From NCBI RefSeq assembly GCF_900115555.1, contig NZ_FOWX01000022.1:25431-89430 (forward strand): DNA of 64,000 bases. The letters run 5' to 3'. The stretch is from Pseudomonas borbori. Lineage in GTDB: Bacteria; Pseudomonadota; Gammaproteobacteria; Pseudomonadales; Pseudomonadaceae. Positions 41,895 through 51,065 of this stretch are shown here, one piece after another; the first letter of the stretch is position 1; every line of letters starts with the position of its first letter. A program made the position numbers and the translations under genes. The notes beneath the pieces are model-generated. The model did no database searches. It had not been told where the DNA came from and saw only the letters and a program-made list of their open reading frames with translations.

Positions 41895-42947
41895 ATGAGC
41901 AAATTCTGGAGCCCCTTCGTCAAGGACCTGGTGCCCTATGTGCCGGGCGAGCAGCCGAAACTGGCCAGACTGGTCAAGCTCAATACCAACGAGAACCCCT
42001 ATGGGCCCTCGCCCAGGGCGATTGCGGCGATGCAGGCCGAGCTGAACGACAACCTGCGCCTGTACCCGGACCCCAACGGCGAGCGCCTCAAGCAGGCGGT
42101 GGCCGATTACTACGGCGTGACGCCGGCCCAGGTGTTCGTCGGCAACGGTTCCGACGAAGTGCTGGCGCATGCCTTTCACGGCCTGTTCCAGCATGACAAG
42201 CCGCTGCTGTTCCCGGATATCAGTTACAGCTTCTACCCGGTCTACTGCGGGCTCTACGGTATCGCCTCGGAGGCGATCGCCCTGGATGAGCAGTTCCAGA
42301 TCCGCGTCGAGGATTATGCGCGGCCCAACGGTGGCATCGTCTTCCCCAATCCCAATGCGCCGACCGGCTGCCTGCTGGCCCTGGACGCCATCGAGCGCCT
42401 GCTCAAGGCCAATCCGGACAGCGTGGTGCTGGTGGACGAGGCCTATATCGACTTCGGCGGCCAGAGCGCCATCGCCCTGGTGGATCAATACCCGAACCTG
42501 CTGGTGACCCAGACCCTGTCCAAGTCGCGTTCGTTGGCCGGTCTGCGCGTCGGTCTGGCAGTCGGCCACCCGCAGCTGATCGAGGCGCTGGAGCGGATCA
42601 AGAACAGTTTCAACTCTTACCCGCTCGATCGCCTGGCGATTGCCGGCGCGGCGGCGGCCTTCGAGGATCGCGCCTATTTCGAGCAGACCTGCCGCCAGGT
42701 CATCGACAGCCGCGAAAGCGTGGTGGCGGGTCTGCAGGCGCTGGGCTTCGAGGTGTTGCCTTCGGCCGCCAACTTCGTCTTCGCCCGCCATCCGCACAAG
42801 GATGCCGCGACCCTGGCCGCCGGCCTGCGCGAGCAGGGGGTGATAGTGCGCCACTTCACGCAGGCGCGGATCGCCCAGTTCCTGCGCATCAGCATAGGCG
42901 CGCCGGAGCAGAACCAGGCGCTGCTGGACGCCCTGCAAGGGCTGTAG
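41895..42947 (+). CDS. hisC: Histidinol-phosphate aminotransferase
   Basis: A 350-residue PLP-dependent class I/II aminotransferase. It begins MSKFWSPFVKDLVPYVPGEQPK, with KLNTNENPYGPSPRA and the PLP region FPNPNAPTGCLLALD. The Schiff-base lysine is in LVTQTLSKSRSLAGLRVGLAVG. GAGAAGGG stands seven bases before the ATG. A pseudomonad can have a second HisC paralogue; the location after hisGD supports the histidine assignment. Confidence 0.96.
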   Translation: MSKFWSPFVKDLVPYVPGEQPKLARLVKLNTNENPYGPSPRAIAAMQAELNDNLRLYPDPNGERLKQAVADYYGVTPAQVFVGNGSDEVLAHAFHGLFQHDKPLLFPDISYSFYPVYCGLYGIASEAIALDEQFQIRVEDYARPNGGIVFPNPNAPTGCLLALDAIERLLKANPDSVVLVDEAYIDFGGQSAIALVDQYPNLLVTQTLSKSRSLAGLRVGLAVGHPQLIEALERIKNSFNSYPLDRLAIAGAAAAFEDRAYFEQTCRQVIDSRESVVAGLQALGFEVLPSAANFVFARHPHKDAATLAAGLREQGVIVRHFTQARIAQFLRISIGAPEQNQALLDALQGL

Positions 42948-42963
42948 CCGTTCCTGCATCAAC

Positions 42964-42985
42964 CCCGGATTGCATCCGGGCTACC
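42964..42985. repeat. Small hairpin repeat CCCGGAT/ATCCGGG
   Basis: CCCCGGATTGCATCCGGGCTAC ends in CTAC, as the REP-type repeats of this window do. It lies directly after hisC. Confidence 0.5.
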
Positions 42986-42990
42986 CAAGG

Positions 42991-43021
42991 GCCGGCATCG
43001 CGCAAGCGCTGCCGGCTTTTC
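42991..43021 (+). terminator. Candidate terminator of hisGDC
   Basis: GCCGGCA (42991-42997) pairs with TGCCGGC (43010-43016) and is followed by TTTT. On the opposite strand there is no T run, so it would serve hisC rather than the convergent DUF4198 gene. Confidence 0.6.
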
Positions 43022-43030
43022 ATCACCCGT

Positions 43031-43747
43031 CTACTCGTGGTGTGCCTCGCCGAGGAAGGTCAGCGAGGCGAACAGGCCGCGGGTTTCGATATCTGGATCA
43101 TTGGCCACCGGCAAGTAGGCTTCGGCCGCGATGATGTTCAGCCCTTCGTTGCGCACCATGACCTGGGCGCGGCCTGTCGCGTCGGTCTTGGTGCTGATCT
43201 GGTGCGGGGCGCTGCGGTAGTCGCCGACCAGTTCAATGCCCGCGGCGGGTTTGCCGTCGATCAGCACGCGCACCGGCAGCAGCTTGCCCACGCCAACTTC
43301 GAGCGGGTCGGCCTCCGGCACTATGACCATCTTCAACTGATCGAGCGCCGGTAGGCTGACGCCTTCGTCGCAGATCGCCAGGCTGTATTTGAAGGTATGC
43401 AAGGATTGGGTCGATGTGGGCACCTTGCTGCGGCCTTGGTTGATCCACTGCTTATTCGGGGTCAGGGACCAGGGACCGTTGTCCAGCGCCACGGCGACCA
43501 CGGCTGGCGGGCTCAGCGGTTCCAGGCGGGCGTGGTCGTCCAGACGCTTGAGCGTGACCGGGATCATCTTGCCGCGGCTGTCGTAAGCCCAGGCGCCGCT
43601 GATCTTCTCGGCCTTGAAGGCATCGTCCTCAGCGCCATGGCCGTAAATGGTTTCGATATTGCCGCGACGTTGCTCGGTCCAGAGGCCATGGGCGTTGACC
43701 TGGCCGATAAACAGGAAGGCGGCGAGGAGAGGTAGGGTCTTTTTCAT
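43031..43747 (-). CDS. DUF4198-family periplasmic protein, probably metal-binding
   Basis: A 238-residue exported protein. The start MKKTLPLLAAFLFIGQVNAHG gives a standard signal peptide with cleavage expected at VNA|HG, so the mature chain begins with histidine. The rest fits DUF4198, a family found beside TonB-dependent receptors and cobalt or nickel uptake genes: IYGHGAEDDAFKAEKISGAWAYDSRG in the N-half, and a C-terminal Ig-like domain with LPVRVLIDGKPAAGIELVGDYRS and TDATGRAQVMVRNEGLNIIAAEAY. It ends GEAHHE. The gene is 14 bases after the TonB receptor on the same strand, so the two are co-transcribed. The function is not established; a metal-handling role is inference. Confidence 0.85.
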   Translation of the reverse strand: MKKTLPLLAAFLFIGQVNAHGLWTEQRRGNIETIYGHGAEDDAFKAEKISGAWAYDSRGKMIPVTLKRLDDHARLEPLSPPAVVAVALDNGPWSLTPNKQWINQGRSKVPTSTQSLHTFKYSLAICDEGVSLPALDQLKMVIVPEADPLEVGVGKLLPVRVLIDGKPAAGIELVGDYRSAPHQISTKTDATGRAQVMVRNEGLNIIAAEAYLPVANDPDIETRGLFASLTFLGEAHHE

Positions 43748-43761
43748 GGGTTTTCCTTGTT

Positions 43762-45840
43762 TCACAGGTCGAGTGTCAAGTTGATACTGAGGTTGCGTGG
43801 TTCGCCCGGCATGACCCAAACGCTGTTGTACGAGCGTTCGTAGTACTTGCGGTCGAACAGGTTGTTGAGGTTCAAGCCCAGGCGCAGGTCGTCGCTGGCC
43901 TGATAATGGGCGAGCAGGTCGACGGTGCTGTAGGCCGGCAACTCGAAGTCGCTACCAGCCTGGCCGGAACGGTCACCTACATAGTTGAGTGCGGCGCCGA
44001 CATCCGAGCCGCGTAGCCGGCCGTCTTGGAACTCGTAGACGCCGAGCAGGCTGCCGCTGTGCTTGGCCACGCCGAGCAGCGGGCTGCCCTCGGCCAGGGT
44101 GTTGTCCTTGGTCACCTCGGCGTCGACGTAGGCGTAGGCGGCGATCAGACGGATCGCGTGGCTGAGCTGGCCGCTCAGCTGCAGGTCAACGCCGCGGCTG
44201 CGCGCTTCGCCGGCGGCGATCTGTTCGCCGGGATTGGCCGGATCGGCGGTCAGCACGTTTTCCTTGTCGATGTGGAACAGCGCGATATTGGCGCCGAGAC
44301 GACCGTCCAGCAGGTCGAGTTTGAGGCCAGTCTCGTAGCCGATGCCTTTTTCCGGGCCGAACACCTGGCTCTGGGAGCCGAGGGTATTCGGTCGCACCGA
44401 CTGCGAGGCGTTGGTGAACACCGCCACCTGGGGGGTTAGCTGGTAGAGCAGGCCGGCACGCGGCATGACCACGTCCTTTAGCTGGCTGTGCTCGCTGCCC
44501 GTACTGCGATTCTCGGCGCGTTGTTCGAAGCGCTCCAGACGCACGCCGAACAGGCCGTGCAGGCGTTCGCTGAAGGCGATCTGGTCCTGCAGGCTGAGGG
44601 CTTGACTCTCGGTGTGCTCGAAGAAGTCGTTCGCCGCGACCAGGGCGGGCTTGTCCTTGCCGTATACCGGTGCGTAGATGTTCTGCCCGTAGACCAGCGA
44701 GGTGGCGCTCTGCGGGTACTTCAGACTGTTGCGATAGTTCTCGTACTCCAGCCCGACGAGCGGGCGGTGCCGCCAGTTGCCGAGAATCAGGTCGCCGTGC
44801 AGCTCCAGTTGGGTGATGCTGTCGTGCCAGGCGAAATCGCGCTGGCGCAAGATACGGCTGACCTGGTCGCCTACCAGTGTGCGCGACTCGCTGGCGTCGC
44901 CGCTCATCTCGCCGCGCAGGTACTGGGTGGCTAGGCGCAGGCTCCACTGGTCGTTCAGCAGTTGCTCCAGGCTGGCCTGGAGCAGCTGACTGTCGGTGCG
45001 GGTGTCGCCGTCGTTGGCTTCGCCGAGGAAGGTGGAGCGCTTGACCGCCCCCAACTCGCCGTTCACCGCCGGAATGCCGCGGTCGAACACCGCTTCCTGC
45101 TGGATAAATTCAGTTTCCAGCAGCAGGCGGGTGTCGGGAGCGAGCTGCCAGCTCAGCGAGGGGCTGAGCACGCGACGCTGGCTGTCGACGTGATCGCGAA
45201 AGCTGCCGTTGTCCTCCACCGCCAGGTTGACCCGACCGAGCAGGTCGTGTTGGTCGTCCAGCGGCGCGTTGAGGTCCAGGCTGCTGCGGTAGCGGTCCCA
45301 GCGCCCGGCGTTCAGCTTGAGCTGACTGAACTCCTCGCCCTTGGGCTTCTTGGTGACCAGATTGACCGTCCCACCAGGGTCGCTCCGCCCGTAGACGCTC
45401 GCCGCCGGGCCCTTGAGCACTTCGATGCGTTCGAGGCTGCCGGCATCCGGCGACGGGTAACTGCCGCGGTTGATGGCGAAGCCGTTGCGGTACAGCTCGC
45501 CGGTGCTGAAGCCGCGGATGCTGTAGGAATAGAAGGTCAGGCCGCCGAAATTGTTCTGCTTGGCGACGCCGCCTGCGAAGTCCAGAGCGCGGTCGAGGCG
45601 GCTGATATCGAGGTCTTCCAGCACCTGGGCCGGCACCACCGCGATGCTCTGCGGAACCTCCTGCAGGGGCGTGTCGGTCTTGGTCGCGCTGGCCGAACGG
45701 GTGGCGCGATAGCCCTGCACGGGGCCGTCGGCCAACTCGGGGCTGGCGCTGATGATGCTGTCTGCGAGGCGGGCGGGGGAATCTGCGGCGAGAGCGCTGG
45801 GAGCCAGCAGGCTGGCAAGCAGGGCATAGGTAGTGCGCAA
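43762..45840 (-). CDS. TonB-dependent siderophore-type receptor
   Basis: A 692-residue outer-membrane receptor. The start is TTG at 45840, seven bases after GGAG; the nearby ATG is out of frame. Signal peptide MRTTYALLASLLAPSALAA. The plug opens RATRSASATKTDTPLQEVPQSIAVVPAQVLEDL and includes FYSYSIRGFSTGELYRNGF and LERIEVLKGPAASVYGRSDPGGTVNLVTKKP, all typical of ferrisiderophore receptors. The barrel ends NNLFDRKYYERSYNSVWVMPGEPRNLSINLTLDL. There is no N-terminal signalling domain, so it is not part of a FecA-type sigma system. Its upstream operator resembles a Zur box more than a Fur box, so the ligand may be a metal-chelate other than ferric siderophore. Confidence 0.93.
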   Translation of the reverse strand: MRTTYALLASLLAPSALAADSPARLADSIISASPELADGPVQGYRATRSASATKTDTPLQEVPQSIAVVPAQVLEDLDISRLDRALDFAGGVAKQNNFGGLTFYSYSIRGFSTGELYRNGFAINRGSYPSPDAGSLERIEVLKGPAASVYGRSDPGGTVNLVTKKPKGEEFSQLKLNAGRWDRYRSSLDLNAPLDDQHDLLGRVNLAVEDNGSFRDHVDSQRRVLSPSLSWQLAPDTRLLLETEFIQQEAVFDRGIPAVNGELGAVKRSTFLGEANDGDTRTDSQLLQASLEQLLNDQWSLRLATQYLRGEMSGDASESRTLVGDQVSRILRQRDFAWHDSITQLELHGDLILGNWRHRPLVGLEYENYRNSLKYPQSATSLVYGQNIYAPVYGKDKPALVAANDFFEHTESQALSLQDQIAFSERLHGLFGVRLERFEQRAENRSTGSEHSQLKDVVMPRAGLLYQLTPQVAVFTNASQSVRPNTLGSQSQVFGPEKGIGYETGLKLDLLDGRLGANIALFHIDKENVLTADPANPGEQIAAGEARSRGVDLQLSGQLSHAIRLIAAYAYVDAEVTKDNTLAEGSPLLGVAKHSGSLLGVYEFQDGRLRGSDVGAALNYVGDRSGQAGSDFELPAYSTVDLLAHYQASDDLRLGLNLNNLFDRKYYERSYNSVWVMPGEPRNLSINLTLDL

Positions 45841-45862
45841 AGGGCGGCTCCAGTCGATTGAG

Positions 45863-45887
45863 TTTAATGTAATAACATAACATTAAA
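45863..45887. promoter_or_regulatory. Zur-like palindromic operator upstream of the TonB receptor
   Basis: Perfect arms TTTAATGT (45863-45870) and ACATTAAA (45880-45887) enclose nine bases. On the minus strand the inner 17 bases read ATGTTATGTTATTACAT. Compared from memory with the Zur consensus ATGTTATAnTATAACAT, 14 of 16 defined positions match. The box begins 22 bases upstream of the TTG start. Confidence 0.55.
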
Positions 45888-45925
45888 TTCAATTGAGAAG
45901 AGCTATCAAATGAAAATTGGACTTG

Positions 45926-47068
<1,143 letters not shown>

Positions 47069-47100
47069 CGATGAAATCCTGAAGGTTGCGGGAGGCTGAT

Positions 47101-47118
47101 GCGCCCCTTAAGGTGCGC
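47101..47118. promoter_or_regulatory. Near-perfect palindrome in the algW leader
   Basis: GCGCCCCTTAAGGTGCGC is an inverted repeat with one mismatched pair. It lies two bases downstream (minus sense) of the -10 box at 47120-47125, where an operator or leader hairpin would sit. Confidence 0.4.
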
Positions 47119-47119
47119 C

Positions 47120-47125
47120 ATTATA
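47120..47125 (-). promoter_or_regulatory. Consensus -10 box upstream of algW
   Basis: TATAAT on the minus strand, 52 bases before the algW start. The -35 region is not convincing at 16-18 bases. Confidence 0.45.
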
Positions 47126-47178
47126 GAGGGGCGATTGCCAATAAGGCAGCGGCCTGTAACAGCTGGTGAGGAATCCAT

Positions 47179-47937
47179 ATGGCTATTGCCTTGACCACCC
47201 TGGTGGCAGAAGCGCAACGCTACTTGAACGCCGCTCGGATCAGCGATTACTGCCCGAATGGTTTGCAAATCGAAGGACGGCCCCAGGTGCGGCGTATCGT
47301 CAGCGGAGTAACCGCGAGCCAGGCCCTGGTCGATGCGGCGGTCGCGGCCGAGGCCGACGTACTGCTGGTGCATCACGGCTATTTCTGGAAGGGTGAGAAT
47401 CCGTGCATCACCGGGATGAAGCAGCGCCGCTTGAAAACCCTGCTGAGCAACGACATCAGCCTGCTGGCCTACCACCTGCCGCTCGACGTGCACCCGGAGG
47501 TCGGCAATAACGTGCAGTTGGCCGCCCAGCTCGAGATTACCGTCGAGGGGCCACTCGATCCGGATGATCCGCGCAGCGTCGGTTTGCTCGGCTCCTTGTC
47601 CGAGCCCATGAGTCCGCGCGATTTCGCCAGACGGGTACAGGAGGTGCTCGGTCGCGAGCCCTTGCTGGTCGAAGGCTTGGAGATGGTTCGCCGAATCGGT
47701 TGGTGCACCGGTGGCGGTCAGGGCTATATCGACCAGGCCATCGCGGCCGGCGTCGATCTCTATCTGACCGGTGAGGCGTCCGAGCAGACCTTTCACAGCG
47801 CCCGCGAGAATGGCATCAGCTTTATCGCCGCCGGCCATCATGCCACCGAGCGCTATGGCGTGCAGGCGCTGGGCGATTACCTGGCGCGCCGGTTCGCCAT
47901 CGAACACCTGTTTATCGACTGTCCCAATCCCATCTGA
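47179..47937 (+). CDS. Nif3-like dinuclear metal-centre protein (YbgI family)
   Basis: A 252-residue protein of the Nif3/YbgI/DUF34 family. It begins MAIALTTLVAEAQRYLNAARISDYCPNGLQIEGRPQVRRIVSGVTAS. Metal-ligand histidines are seen in EADVLLVHHGYFWKGE, in SLLAYHLPLDVHPEVGNN, and near the end in GISFIAAGHHATERYGVQALGDYLA. The family is toroidal and metal-binding; the biochemical role is unsettled (GTP cyclohydrolase-like and metal-insertion roles have been proposed). It is divergent from algW. Confidence 0.94.
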   Translation: MAIALTTLVAEAQRYLNAARISDYCPNGLQIEGRPQVRRIVSGVTASQALVDAAVAAEADVLLVHHGYFWKGENPCITGMKQRRLKTLLSNDISLLAYHLPLDVHPEVGNNVQLAAQLEITVEGPLDPDDPRSVGLLGSLSEPMSPRDFARRVQEVLGREPLLVEGLEMVRRIGWCTGGGQGYIDQAIAAGVDLYLTGEASEQTFHSARENGISFIAAGHHATERYGVQALGDYLARRFAIEHLFIDCPNPI

Positions 47938-47971
47938 CGGCGCATGGCTGGCCGGTTCTGCGGGTATAAAG

Positions 47972-47990
47972 CTAGATCGTTTCGATCTAG
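47972..47990. promoter_or_regulatory. Perfect palindrome upstream of cysD
   Basis: CTAGATCG (47972-47979) and CGATCTAG (47983-47990) face each other across TTT. It lies 91 bases before cysD, just upstream of a candidate -10 TAGAGT at 48022-48027. It may be an operator or a small hairpin. Confidence 0.45.
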
Positions 47991-48080
47991 ATAGCCTCCT
48001 GATTAGAAGCGGGTGCTGTGCTAGAGTGCGCCATCGTCCACGGCCCGCCGGCCCAATTTCACTGCAAACCGTGAGTAACC

Positions 48081-48998
48081 ATGCTCGATAAATTGACCCA
48101 CCTGAAACAGCTGGAGGCGGAAAGTATCCACATCATTCGTGAAGTGGCCGCCGAATTCGACAACCCGGTAATGCTCTATTCCATCGGTAAAGACTCCGCC
48201 GTGATGCTGCACCTGGCGCGCAAGGCGTTCTTTCCGGGCAAGCTGCCGTTCCCGGTGATGCACGTCGACACGCGCTGGAAATTTCAGGAGATGTATTCGT
48301 TCCGCGACAAGATGGTCGCCGAAATGGGCCTGGAGCTGATTACCCACGTCAATCCGGACGGCGTGGCGCAGAACATCAACCCCTTCACCCATGGCAGCGC
48401 CAAGCACACCGACATCATGAAGACCGAGGGCCTCAAGCAGGCGCTGGACAAGTACGGCTTCGATGCGGCCTTCGGCGGCGCCCGGCGCGACGAGGAGAAG
48501 TCCCGGGCCAAGGAGCGGGTCTACTCGTTCCGCGACAACAAGCACCGCTGGGACCCGAAGAACCAGCGTCCCGAGCTGTGGAACGTCTATAACGGCAAGG
48601 TCAAGAAGGGCGAGTCGATCCGCGTGTTCCCGCTGTCCAACTGGACCGAGCTGGACATCTGGCAGTACATCTACCTGGAAAGCATCCCGATCGTACCGCT
48701 GTACTTCGCCGCCGAGCGCGAAGTGATCGAGCGTAACGGCACCCTGGTGATGATCGACGACGAGCGCATCCTCGAGCACCTGTCCGACGAAGAAAAAGCC
48801 GGGATCCAGAAGAAGATGGTGCGTTTCCGTACTCTCGGCTGCTACCCGCTGACCGGCGCCGTGGAATCCACCGCCGCCTCCTTGCCGGAAATCATCCAGG
48901 AAATGCTCCTGACCCGTACTTCCGAGCGCCAGGGTCGGGTCATCGACCACGATGGTGCAGGTTCGATGGAAGAGAAAAAACGTCAGGGGTATTTTTGA
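48081..48998 (+). CDS. cysD: Sulfate adenylyltransferase subunit 2
   Basis: A 305-residue ATP sulfurylase catalytic subunit, which makes adenylyl sulfate. The PP-loop is MLYSIGKDSAVMLHLARKAF; further landmarks are PFPVMHVDTRWKFQEMYSFRD and the C-terminal GRVIDHDGAGSMEEKKRQGYF, which is conserved at the very end of CysD. It is followed after one base by cysNC, with which it forms the complex. Confidence 0.97.
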   Translation: MLDKLTHLKQLEAESIHIIREVAAEFDNPVMLYSIGKDSAVMLHLARKAFFPGKLPFPVMHVDTRWKFQEMYSFRDKMVAEMGLELITHVNPDGVAQNINPFTHGSAKHTDIMKTEGLKQALDKYGFDAAFGGARRDEEKSRAKERVYSFRDNKHRWDPKNQRPELWNVYNGKVKKGESIRVFPLSNWTELDIWQYIYLESIPIVPLYFAAEREVIERNGTLVMIDDERILEHLSDEEKAGIQKKMVRFRTLGCYPLTGAVESTAASLPEIIQEMLLTRTSERQGRVIDHDGAGSMEEKKRQGYF

Positions 48999-48999
48999 T

Positions 49000-50901
49000 A
49001 TGTCGCACCAATCCGATTTGATCAGCGAGGACATCCTCGCTTACCTGGCCCAGCACGAACGCAAAGAGCTGCTGCGCTTTCTCACCTGCGGCAACGTCGA
49101 CGACGGCAAGAGCACCCTGATCGGGCGTCTGCTGCACGACTCCAAGATGATCTACGAAGATCATATGGAAGCCATCACCCGCGACTCGAAGAAGTCCGGC
49201 ACCACCGGCGAGGACGTGGATCTGGCGCTGCTGGTCGACGGCCTGCAGGCCGAGCGCGAGCAGGGCATCACCATCGATGTGGCCTACCGCTACTTCAGCA
49301 CCGCCAAGCGCAAGTTCATCATCGCCGACACTCCCGGCCATGAGCAGTACACCCGCAATATGGCGACCGGCGCTTCGACCTGCGACCTGGCGATCATCCT
49401 GATCGACGCCCGTTACGGCGTGCAGACCCAGACCAAGCGCCACAGCTTCATCGCTAGCCTGCTGGGCATCAAGCACATAGTCGTGGCCATCAACAAGATG
49501 GACCTCAAGGGCTTCGATCAGGGCGTGTTCGAGCAGATCAAGGCCGATTACCTGAAGTTCGCCGAAGGCATCGCGCTCAAGCCGAGCACCCTGCACTTCG
49601 TGCCCATGTCGGCGCTCAAGGGCGACAACGTGGTCAGCCGCAGCGAGCGTTCGCCCTGGTACGACGGCCAGTCGCTGATGGAAATCCTCGAGACCGTCGA
49701 AGTGGCCGGCGATCGCAACTTCACCGACCTGCGTTTCCCGGTGCAGTACGTCAATCGTCCCAACCTGAACTTCCGCGGTTTCGCCGGCACCCTGGCCAGC
49801 GGCATCGTGCGCAAGGGTGACGAGGTGGTGGTGTTGCCGTCCGGCAAGGGCAGCAAGGTCAAGTCCATCGTCACCTACGAAGGCGAGTTGGAACACGCCG
49901 GCCCGGGCCAGGCGATCACCCTGACCCTGGAAGACGAGATCGACGTGTCCCGTGGCGACATGCTGGTGCATGCCGACAATCGCCCGCAGATCAGCGACAG
50001 CTTCGACGCCATGCTGGTGTGGATGAGCGAGGAGCCGATGCTGCCGGGCAAGAAGTACGACATCAAGCGCGCCACCAGCTATGTGCCGGCCTCGATTGCC
50101 AGCATCACCCACCGGGTCGATGTGAACACCCTGGAACATGGCCCGGCGAGCAGCTTGCAGCTGAACGAGATCGGTCAGGTGCGTGTCGCCCTGGATGCGC
50201 CCATCGCCCTCGACGGTTACGCCCACAATCGCACCACTGGCGCCTTCATCGTCATAGATCGTCTGACCAACGGCACCGTCGGCGCCGGCATGATCATCGC
50301 CAAGCCGGTCGGTGCGCAGCACGCCGACGGCCACCACGGCAAGCTCGCTCACGTCTCCACCGAGGAGCGCGTCAGCCGCTTCGGCCAGCAGCCGGCCACC
50401 GTGCTGTTCAGCGGCCTGTCCGGCGCCGGCAAGAGCACCCTGGCCTATGCCGTGGAGCGCAAGCTGTTCGACATGGGCCGTGCGGTCTACGTGCTGGATG
50501 GACAGAACCTGCGCCACGACCTGAACAAGGGCTTGCCGCAGGATCGCGCCGGACGTACCGAGAACTGGCGGCGTGCCGCCCATGTCGCGCGCCAGTTCAA
50601 CGAGGCCGGCCTGCTGACCCTGGCGGCTTTCGTCGCACCGGACGCCGAAGGCCGCGAGCAGGCCAAGGCGTTGATCGGTGGCGAGCGCTTGATCACCGTC
50701 TATGTGCAGGCCTCTCCACAGGCCTGTGCCGAACGTGACCCGCAGGGCTTGTATGCGGCGGCAGGCGACAATATCCCGGGCCTGTCCTTCCCCTATGACG
50801 TGCCCCTGGATGCCGATCTGGTCATCGACACCCAGAGCCTGTCGCTGGAAGAGGGCGTCAGGCAGGTGCTGGCGCTGTTGCGTGAGCGCGGCGCCATCTA
50901 A
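49000..50901 (+). CDS. cysNC: Bifunctional sulfate adenylyltransferase subunit 1 / adenylyl-sulfate kinase
   Basis: A 633-residue fusion. The N-terminal GTPase half has G1 GNVDDGKST (31-39), the G3 region ADTPGHEQYTRNMATGAS and G4 INKMD, and stimulates CysD. The C-terminal half is APS kinase: Walker A GLSGAGKST at about 472-480, then VLDGQNLRHDLNKGLPQDRAGRTENWRRAAHVARQFNEAGLLTL. The fusion makes PAPS from sulfate in one complex. I start at MSHQSDLISEDILAYL because upstream in-frame residues lie inside cysD. Confidence 0.97.
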   Translation: MSHQSDLISEDILAYLAQHERKELLRFLTCGNVDDGKSTLIGRLLHDSKMIYEDHMEAITRDSKKSGTTGEDVDLALLVDGLQAEREQGITIDVAYRYFSTAKRKFIIADTPGHEQYTRNMATGASTCDLAIILIDARYGVQTQTKRHSFIASLLGIKHIVVAINKMDLKGFDQGVFEQIKADYLKFAEGIALKPSTLHFVPMSALKGDNVVSRSERSPWYDGQSLMEILETVEVAGDRNFTDLRFPVQYVNRPNLNFRGFAGTLASGIVRKGDEVVVLPSGKGSKVKSIVTYEGELEHAGPGQAITLTLEDEIDVSRGDMLVHADNRPQISDSFDAMLVWMSEEPMLPGKKYDIKRATSYVPASIASITHRVDVNTLEHGPASSLQLNEIGQVRVALDAPIALDGYAHNRTTGAFIVIDRLTNGTVGAGMIIAKPVGAQHADGHHGKLAHVSTEERVSRFGQQPATVLFSGLSGAGKSTLAYAVERKLFDMGRAVYVLDGQNLRHDLNKGLPQDRAGRTENWRRAAHVARQFNEAGLLTLAAFVAPDAEGREQAKALIGGERLITVYVQASPQACAERDPQGLYAAAGDNIPGLSFPYDVPLDADLVIDTQSLSLEEGVRQVLALLRERGAI

Positions 50902-50911
50902 CGGTCGTACG

Positions 50912-50953
50912 CCCAACAAAAAGCCCCGCTCTCGAGCGGGGCTTTTTGTTGGG
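50912..50953. terminator. Strong bidirectional terminator between cysNC and yhcB
   Basis: Perfect 19-base arms at 50912-50930 and 50935-50953 with a CTCG loop; the GC core AGCCCCGCT is flanked by an A run on one side and a T run on the other, so it can stop both the cysNC transcript and the convergent yhcB transcript. Confidence 0.9.
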
Positions 50954-51065
50954 TCTGCACCCGTAACGTGCAGCGCGCAGTCGGCATATGGTTTTTCCGC
51001 TGATGCGGGGTGTTTTCAGGCTTGCCGAACAGCTGAGCTGCGCACGTGTCCGGCGGCCATAATCT

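Noticed and set aside
45863..45887. Fur box reading of the operator before the TonB receptor
   Set aside because: The inverted arms are about six bases further apart than in the 19-base Fur box and the GATAAT hexamers are not seen; kept only as the alternative to Zur.
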